10,493 nucleotides of DNA from Treponema sp. (GTDB taxonomy: Bacteria > Spirochaetota > Spirochaetia > Treponematales > Treponemataceae). Shown here in pieces: positions 6,156 through 10,493 of the stretch (the stretch's first letter is position 1; every line of letters begins with the position of its first letter). The notes under the pieces are model-generated. The model saw nothing but the letters and a program-made list of their open reading frames with translations. It had not been told where the DNA came from and did no database searches. A program made the translations under genes and the position numbers. Where the stretch lies: contig JABUUX010000245.1 of the NCBI GenBank assembly GCA_021442965.1, forward strand, positions 1 to 10,493, written 5' to 3'.

Positions 6156-8227
6156 TAGTCTACCTCCGAATCAGAATTATTTATCTCAAGGTCGGATTCA
6201 TTGGTTTCATTTGAAGATGATGTAGTAGAGGAATCTACTTCTTCAGAAGTTTGATATTGTTCCGCAGTTTCTTTATTTGAATCAGTTTGATTATAATAAG
6301 TTTCATTATCTGTTGAATCTTCAGTTTCATTTTTTGAATCATCATTTGAATTTGATTCAAAAGATGAAGATTCATCATGTTCATTTTGAGAAAGATTAAA
6401 CAGACTTTCAGAAACTTGCTGATTCAGATTAATATCCAAATCCTGCATCAGTTCAGGCTGTGTGTCAGGAAGCGGTGGAACTATTGCATTGTTTGCAAAA
6501 TATGGGCTTACAGAAACAAGCTGTTTTTTTCTTGGTTCCAGATCCTGTACAGAATTCATAGACACAGCCATATTATGAGATTCATTGTCTCTTAGGGAAG
6601 CTTCATAATATTCAACATGTCCGAATCTTTCTTTACTGTCATTAATATCATCCTGAATCCTATCCATAAAGTCAGCAAATTCTTCCTGCTGTTTATTACA
6701 TTGCATAGCTTGAGTTTCAAAACCTGCAATCATTTCATCCTGTGCATTTTCTGCTTCAACTTTTACATTTGCTCCAACTCCCTGACTGTCTAACATATCC
6801 TGAGTTTTCATCAATGATTTATAAGTGGTGGCTGAACTTGTATAATCTGCAAATGCTTCGCGCATATGAGTTATAAGATCATCAGCAGATTTTCTGTTAT
6901 CTCGGAAATAAGCTCCTGTTTCACTAGTCCATTTTTCCAGATATTCTCTTTTCTGGTCTTCTATATTGTTATAAATTTTCAGACGTTCAATTCTATTTTC
7001 TTCCATCAGGTTCTGAATTACTGGCATAAGAACTTCTTCATCTACCTGATGCATACCAAACGGCATGGTTGTTCTGGAGCCATCTTCAGCTACCCAGTTA
7101 CCTGAAAATAAATCAAATTTAACACGAGAGCCCTGTTTCAGTGCAAAAGGTTTGTAATCATTTACTGATGTTTGATAATCAAAATTTGCAGTTCGAATTC
7201 TTTCAATTTCTTCTGCTTCAAGTATTGGAGAATATTGATTGTAAGAAGATTTAAGAACATTTTCAAAAATATTAGTTGTATACGAAATAAGTTTTGAGGA
7301 ACCTGAACTTTTAGTCAAAGTCAGTAACTGAACAGTTTCAGCAAGCTGGACCATCAATTTTTTCATATATTCAGAGTTATCTGACTCTGAATCGTTTTTA
7401 ATTTGATTTTTCATAGCATTTAATGAAGCAAAACTGTTTAGTTTGTTATCAAAATCAGAAATATCAAAAACATTAAGAACAGGTTTATCTCCAGTATCAA
7501 TTGTTGCATAACTGTCTATGTATTTTTCTTCTTCACTTTCAGGCTTTATTACAGGAATTGATACAGAAACTTTTTCACTGTCGTTAAGAAGATAACTTAT
7601 ATTTCTGACCTGACGGTCAATATTTCCTACGTAATCATGTAATGTAATATTTTGTACAGAAGTAGAGTAGTTTGAAGTATCAACTTCTTCGGGCATTGTA
7701 TTTGCTTCAACAATAGGCATGGTTTCCATTCCGGACTGAAGTTTATCTAATGCTTCAGAAAATTCTTCAGGTTTATGAAGTACTGTCAGCTGAAAATTTG
7801 TTTCCTGAACTTTTCTGGTATGATCTACAAGAAAACTTTTTCCTTCAAATGGAACTCTTGTTGCAACCGGAACATAAACAACACCAATTTTATCAATAGA
7901 ATAATCTCGACGAATATTTTTAAATTTTTCTTCTTGAACTGAAATTTCTTCTTTTAATTTAACAATAAGCTTTTCTTTCTTTTTCAATAAAATTAAAAAA
8001 ATCAAACCTCCAATAACGCCCAAAATAAAGAAAATAATCATAAGAATTTTGAATAATTTTATTTTATGTTCAGCTTCATCAATTTGTTTATTTAAATCCG
8101 AAATATTTTGTTCAATTTGTTTTTCTTCCTCAACAATTTTTTCTGCTGCTTTTTTGTAGTATTCAAATAAAACTTTAGCCTGATCCTGATAAATATTGGT
8201 AGAATCTTCAAATACTTTACCCGTCAT
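6155..8227 (-). CDS. Operon protein C: large membrane-anchored coiled-coil protein with an acidic tail
   Basis: A 690-residue protein, the largest in the operon, function unknown. Residues 15-57 are a charged coiled coil. Residues 58-82 are one hydrophobic segment (FKILMIIFFILGVIGG and on), ended by KKKEK; a second charged helix follows (83-108). This is an internal anchor, not a cleavable signal peptide; the Lys cluster suggests the part after it is cytoplasmic. Residues 112-135 (IGVVYVPVATRVPFEGKSF) begin a mixed region with IPVIKPESEE at 224-233, resembling the IPV block of proteins D and E. Residues about 410-540 are again helical. From about 610 the tail is low-complexity Ser/Asn/Asp/Glu, nearly without basic residues, ending Glu-Val-Asp. 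CAGGAGAA (8239-8232) precedes the ATG. Likely a membrane-tethered organiser for the soluble subunits encoded downstream; inference. Confidence 0.8.
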   Translation of the reverse strand: MTGKVFEDSTNIYQDQAKVLFEYYKKAAEKIVEEEKQIEQNISDLNKQIDEAEHKIKLFKILMIIFFILGVIGGLIFLILLKKKEKLIVKLKEEISVQEEKFKNIRRDYSIDKIGVVYVPVATRVPFEGKSFLVDHTRKVQETNFQLTVLHKPEEFSEALDKLQSGMETMPIVEANTMPEEVDTSNYSTSVQNITLHDYVGNIDRQVRNISYLLNDSEKVSVSIPVIKPESEEEKYIDSYATIDTGDKPVLNVFDISDFDNKLNSFASLNAMKNQIKNDSESDNSEYMKKLMVQLAETVQLLTLTKSSGSSKLISYTTNIFENVLKSSYNQYSPILEAEEIERIRTANFDYQTSVNDYKPFALKQGSRVKFDLFSGNWVAEDGSRTTMPFGMHQVDEEVLMPVIQNLMEENRIERLKIYNNIEDQKREYLEKWTSETGAYFRDNRKSADDLITHMREAFADYTSSATTYKSLMKTQDMLDSQGVGANVKVEAENAQDEMIAGFETQAMQCNKQQEEFADFMDRIQDDINDSKERFGHVEYYEASLRDNESHNMAVSMNSVQDLEPRKKQLVSVSPYFANNAIVPPLPDTQPELMQDLDINLNQQVSESLFNLSQNEHDESSSFESNSNDDSKNETEDSTDNETYYNQTDSNKETAEQYQTSEEVDSSTTSSSNETNESDLEINNSDSEVD

Positions 8228-8258
8228 TTTATTCTCCTGTGAAAATTTTAGTTATGAA

Positions 8259-8978
8259 TTAATAAACAGCTTTTCTCTGTTTTATTAAAAGACATATTTC
8301 TGTTGAAATCTTTAAAGCATTTTGTCCTGAAGATTCAGGCATCTTAAATACTGGGTCTACTGATATTTGTTTAAGATTCAAATAAATTTTATTTTCCAAA
8401 TCTTTAGCCATTTTATTATCCGATGGAGAAATGTAACGTAATTCATTTGAAATAAAAATCATTTTTTCTTTTAATTCATTATTAGTTTCACCAAGAGAAT
8501 TTGAAAGAATGGATAACTGTTCAGAAAATTGTTTTATTTCAGAAAGTAAAGCTTTCTTGTTAAATTCTGTTTGTGATACAGATTTTACATGAGAAGTTGT
8601 TGTAATGCAGATAAGTAAACTTATTAGAAAAAAGAAAAATACAGCACCTTGAATTAATAAAGGCCATAAAATGAAACTGAAAATTCCCTTGTAAGATAAT
8701 ATTCCAAGTGTAAGAGAAACAGTTACAAGAATTATGTCAGCTATGGTAAAAATAATACCTGACATAATAAAAGAATCAGAAGAATCTTTTACGGGAATGG
8801 GTGACAAAATTGGGAAGAAAATGGCTAAGTATGCAATAGTAATTGAAATCCACAAATAATTGATTCGCCAGTTTTCCAGACCTTCTTTTACAGGAGAAAA
8901 TTTATATCCAGCTCCAATAAGCAAAAGACCAAAACAAAGAATTAGCAATCTAAAAATTGCAAGTCCTTTTTTACTCAT
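8259..8978 (-). CDS. Operon protein B: four-helix membrane protein with a cytoplasmic helical tail
   Basis: A 239-residue integral membrane protein of unknown family. Four hydrophobic segments are clear: about 6-24, 41-60, 70-94 and 99-126. A charged, mostly helical tail of about 110 residues follows (LSEIKQFSEQLSILSNSL and on), probably coiled coil. The MSKK start and an even number of helices suit both ends being cytoplasmic. TGAGGT (8990-8985) is 6 bases before the ATG. It lies 56 bases after the SPFH gene and 31 bases before gene C on the same strand, with no terminator seen in either gap. It may be the membrane partner of the SPFH protein: in B. subtilis the SPFH protein YdjI is also encoded beside membrane proteins (YdjG/YdjH), but I see no sequence likeness to claim. 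Confidence 0.78.
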   Translation of the reverse strand: MSKKGLAIFRLLILCFGLLLIGAGYKFSPVKEGLENWRINYLWISITIAYLAIFFPILSPIPVKDSSDSFIMSGIIFTIADIILVTVSLTLGILSYKGIFSFILWPLLIQGAVFFFFLISLLICITTTSHVKSVSQTEFNKKALLSEIKQFSEQLSILSNSLGETNNELKEKMIFISNELRYISPSDNKMAKDLENKIYLNLKQISVDPVFKMPESSGQNALKISTEICLLIKQRKAVY

Positions 8979-9034
8979 AAATATACCTCATCAAGAATAA
9001 AAAAAAGTGATTTTAATAATATTTCTTCTGAACC

Positions 9035-10237
9035 TTACATCAGTTTATTTCCGCAAGTTGGACAGAATTTAATTCCCGTTTGAACAGGATTACCGCATTT
9101 AGAGCATACATTACCGCCACCCATTTCATTTTGAGATACTTGTAGCATAGTTCCGCAGCTGACACATCTCTTAGCTGATTCAGAATTATCAGCACCACAA
9201 GCAGGACAAGGATTATATGGATCTCCACAATGAGGACAGAATCTTGATGTAGTTGGATATTTTTTTGCACAATTTGAACAGAAGACTTCTGCACGTTTAT
9301 TAATCGGTGCTGCTCCTCCGGTCATTCCCATATTTCCACCCATAGCATACTGAGCCTGGTTTGGAGGCTGCATCATAGCTGAACCCATTCCGCCACCGCC
9401 TCCACCAAAAGCTCCAGCCATCATGGCAACACCCATTATTCCCATACCACCGTTTGAAGAATTTCCAGCCTGATTAACAGCATTATTTGCCATTCCAAAA
9501 GACTGTTTCTGCTGCCATGTATATCCGGCAATACTTTGAGCGGATCTGTCAGAAAGAGCATCTGATATTTTTTTACCATCAGGAGTAGAAGTGTCAAGAT
9601 CAACTGAAGTAATATAAAAACCGGTCAAAGAAAAGCCATAAGCTTCCCAAAATTCTGCCATTGGCTGACCAATAAATTTTGAAAGTTCATCTAAATGAGC
9701 TGCAATTTGATTAATGCCAACCCTATTGGCAGACATAAAAGAAACAATTGAACTGTTTGTTTTTGCAACAAGAGGTCCCATAAAATGATCAGTCAGTTCT
9801 TTTGATGTAAATTGATTTAAAGTACCGACAAGCTGAACAAGAAATTTTTCTGCATCAATAACTTTAAGTCCATATCTTCCTGAAGCAACTAAAGGAATCA
9901 TCTGCCCGTAGTCTGGATCCATAAAACGCATTGATGTTGTTTTCCAGTCTATTGTAAGAGGAGCGGCTTTATTTACAAACCAAACTTCGGCAGTAAATGG
10001 ATTTTTGCCGCCAAAAGGAATTCCAAATAAATTTCGCAAGAGAGGAAGGTTTTCTGTTGTTAGTTTATGTTTCCCAGGTCCAAATTTTCCTAAAATTTGT
10101 CCTTTTGAAAAAAACACAGCTTCCTGAGATTCTCTTACAATTAATTGTGTTGCTGTACTTAAATTAGATTCAGGAAAACGCCATGCAAAAATATCATTTG
10201 ATTGCGGTTTCCATTCGACCATGTCAATAAAAGCCAT
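9035..10237 (-). CDS. SPFH/stomatin-like protein with three C-terminal zinc ribbons (YdjI/COG4260 type)
   Basis: A 400-residue protein in three parts. Residues about 1-250 match the SPFH branch often labelled 'virion core protein-like' (B. subtilis YdjI): VEWK and FAWRFPESNLSTATQLIVRE at the start, then a beta-rich SPFH core followed by helices. Residues 259-308 are a Gly/Met/Ala-rich linker. Residues 318-400 hold three zinc ribbons with paired CxxC: C320/C323 with C334/C337, C344/C347 with C358/C361, and C378/C381 with C392/C395. No signal peptide or membrane helix is present, so membrane contact would be peripheral. SPFH proteins form ring or cage scaffolds at membranes; YdjI acts with PspA in envelope stress, but no PspA gene lies here. 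AGGAGT (10250-10245) is 7 bases before the ATG. It is the first gene of the operon. Confidence 0.9.
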   Translation of the reverse strand: MAFIDMVEWKPQSNDIFAWRFPESNLSTATQLIVRESQEAVFFSKGQILGKFGPGKHKLTTENLPLLRNLFGIPFGGKNPFTAEVWFVNKAAPLTIDWKTTSMRFMDPDYGQMIPLVASGRYGLKVIDAEKFLVQLVGTLNQFTSKELTDHFMGPLVAKTNSSIVSFMSANRVGINQIAAHLDELSKFIGQPMAEFWEAYGFSLTGFYITSVDLDTSTPDGKKISDALSDRSAQSIAGYTWQQKQSFGMANNAVNQAGNSSNGGMGIMGVAMMAGAFGGGGGGMGSAMMQPPNQAQYAMGGNMGMTGGAAPINKRAEVFCSNCAKKYPTTSRFCPHCGDPYNPCPACGADNSESAKRCVSCGTMLQVSQNEMGGGNVCSKCGNPVQTGIKFCPTCGNKLM

Positions 10238-10268
10238 TTTACGAACTCCTGATTAATGAATTTCTTTA

Positions 10269-10296
10269 ATTTTATCACTGATTGGTAAAATGGCAA
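10269..10296 (-). promoter_or_regulatory. Promoter of the six-gene SPFH operon
   Basis: On the minus strand, TTGCCA (10296-10291) and TAAAAT (10274-10269) are spaced by 16 bases, each one mismatch from the housekeeping consensus. Transcription would start near 10262, about 25 bases before the SPFH start codon. No other gene on this strand lies between it and the hairpin at 10456-10478. Confidence 0.55.
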
Positions 10297-10351
10297 TTTT
10301 AAATTTTTGAACCTTATCCGGCTATGCGTGGTTCCGCGTCTTTGCGCTCCA

Positions 10352-10394
10352 ATATTTTACGGTAGTTTCGATATACTCAACTACCGTAAAATAT
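10352..10394. repeat. Perfect 16-bp inverted repeat with an 11-base loop
   Basis: The arms are 10352-10367 (ATATTTTACGGTAGTT) and 10379-10394, exact reverse complements around an 11-base centre. Neither side is followed by a T-tract, so it is not a typical intrinsic terminator. It sits about 56 bases upstream of the -35 box of the SPFH operon promoter. Confidence 0.9.
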
Positions 10395-10455
10395 CGCCTT
10401 CGGCGCCACTACTATCCGGGGTAAAAATATGTCAGCAGAAGATAGGGAGCGTTAA

Positions 10456-10478
10456 AAAAACAGTCGAGGACTGTTTTT
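10456..10478 (-). terminator. Terminator-like hairpin
   Basis: AAAAACAGTC (10456-10465) and GACTGTTTTT (10469-10478) pair perfectly around a 3-base loop. On the minus strand the stem runs into seven T; on the plus strand, into five. It probably ends a minus-strand gene lying beyond the right edge and could also act in the other direction. The G/C part of the stem is short. Confidence 0.55.
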
Positions 10479-10493
10479 AGCGAGTCTCGGCGA

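Larger units (their letters stand above)
10305..10493. other. Noncoding, GC-richer intergenic stretch, possible dispersed repeat
   Basis: No credible gene is present. Base composition rises well above that of the neighbouring operon, with clusters such as the segment around 10321-10350 and a small CGCC-TTC-GGCG hairpin at 10395-10405. It contains the long inverted repeat (10352-10394) and the hairpin at 10456-10478. TATCCGG occurs twice in direct orientation (10315-10321 and 10413-10419), flanking the inverted repeat. On the minus strand one frame reads as a short stop-bounded peptide without a start. The look is that of a repeated intergenic element, but only one copy is in view. Confidence 0.45.

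Noticed and set aside
6377..7105. Two plus-strand frames inside gene C (6377-6595 and 6866-7105)
   Set aside because: Antisense to the 690-residue gene, no ribosome binding site seen, no coherent protein pattern.
9040..9294. Alternative minus-strand frame within the zinc-ribbon region
   Set aside because: Out-of-frame reading of Cys-rich codons of the SPFH protein, whose own frame shows intact CxxC pairs.
9035..10237. Viral capsid or prophage origin suggested by the 'virion core protein-like' label of this SPFH family
   Set aside because: The label comes from database naming; no phage structural, packaging or integrase genes are in the window.
10315..10419. TATCCGG direct repeats as target-site duplications of a small transposon
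   Set aside because: Seven bases can recur by chance, the inverted repeat does not reach the repeats, and no transposase is present.
10429..10455. Eight-codon plus-strand frame MSAEDRER before the right-end hairpin
   Set aside because: GGGG-containing sequence upstream and a hairpin downstream look suggestive, but the frame is too short to support as a gene and no promoter is seen.
1..10493. CRISPR arrays, tRNA, rRNA or insertion sequences
   Set aside because: No regularly spaced repeats, no cloverleaf with a convincing acceptor and T-arm, no rRNA-like conserved stretches and no transposase reading frame were seen on either strand.

Overview
The window is AT-rich DNA from an anaerobic-type bacterium, most likely a spirochaete of the Treponema group. 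The pointers are the S21 protein type (KRFKRMVEKEGIIRE core), the metabolic gene set, and an operon of proteins I do not recognise from well-studied phyla. This placement is inference; a Bacillota origin is the main alternative.

Left part (1-2820, all minus strand). A divergent promoter at 2784-2812 drives a two-gene operon. It encodes an LDH-fold 2-hydroxyacid dehydrogenase whose specificity residue is Arg (predicted malate dehydrogenase), then a class II fumarase. Together they interconvert oxaloacetate, malate and fumarate. A hairpin terminator at 317-350 closes the operon. Beyond it lies the 5' end of a CCG-domain iron-sulfur protein of the HdrB family, cut by the window edge, with almost no room for a leader.

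Middle (2820-3196). rpsU (ribosomal protein S21) is transcribed rightwards from overlapping promoters that contain an inverted repeat. Its leader hairpin sits just before a strong Shine-Dalgarno site. A long bidirectional hairpin (3151-3196) separates it from the convergent operon.

Right part (3197-10300, all minus strand) is the most unusual section: a six-gene, about 7-kb operon. In transcription order it encodes (A) an SPFH/stomatin-like protein with three C-terminal zinc ribbons (YdjI/COG4260 type), (B) a four-helix membrane protein, (C) a 690-residue protein with one membrane segment, coiled coil and an acidic tail, (D) and (E) two colinear paralogues, and (F) a bactofilin-like beta-helix protein. 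The last four are tightly packed or overlapping (TAATG, ATGA, 5-nt gap), which suggests translational coupling and a joint structure. A motif of the form IPV-x(n)-EE recurs in C, D and E. I read this as an envelope-associated scaffold or membrane-stress assembly in which an SPFH platform works with membrane anchors, repeated adaptor subunits and a polymer-forming beta-helix. Nothing in the sequence proves that function. PspA, which accompanies YdjI in Bacillus subtilis, is absent from the window.

Right end (10300-10493). A more GC-rich noncoding stretch holds a perfect 16-bp inverted repeat without a T-tract and a terminator-like hairpin. It looks like a structured intergenic, possibly dispersed, element upstream of the operon promoter.
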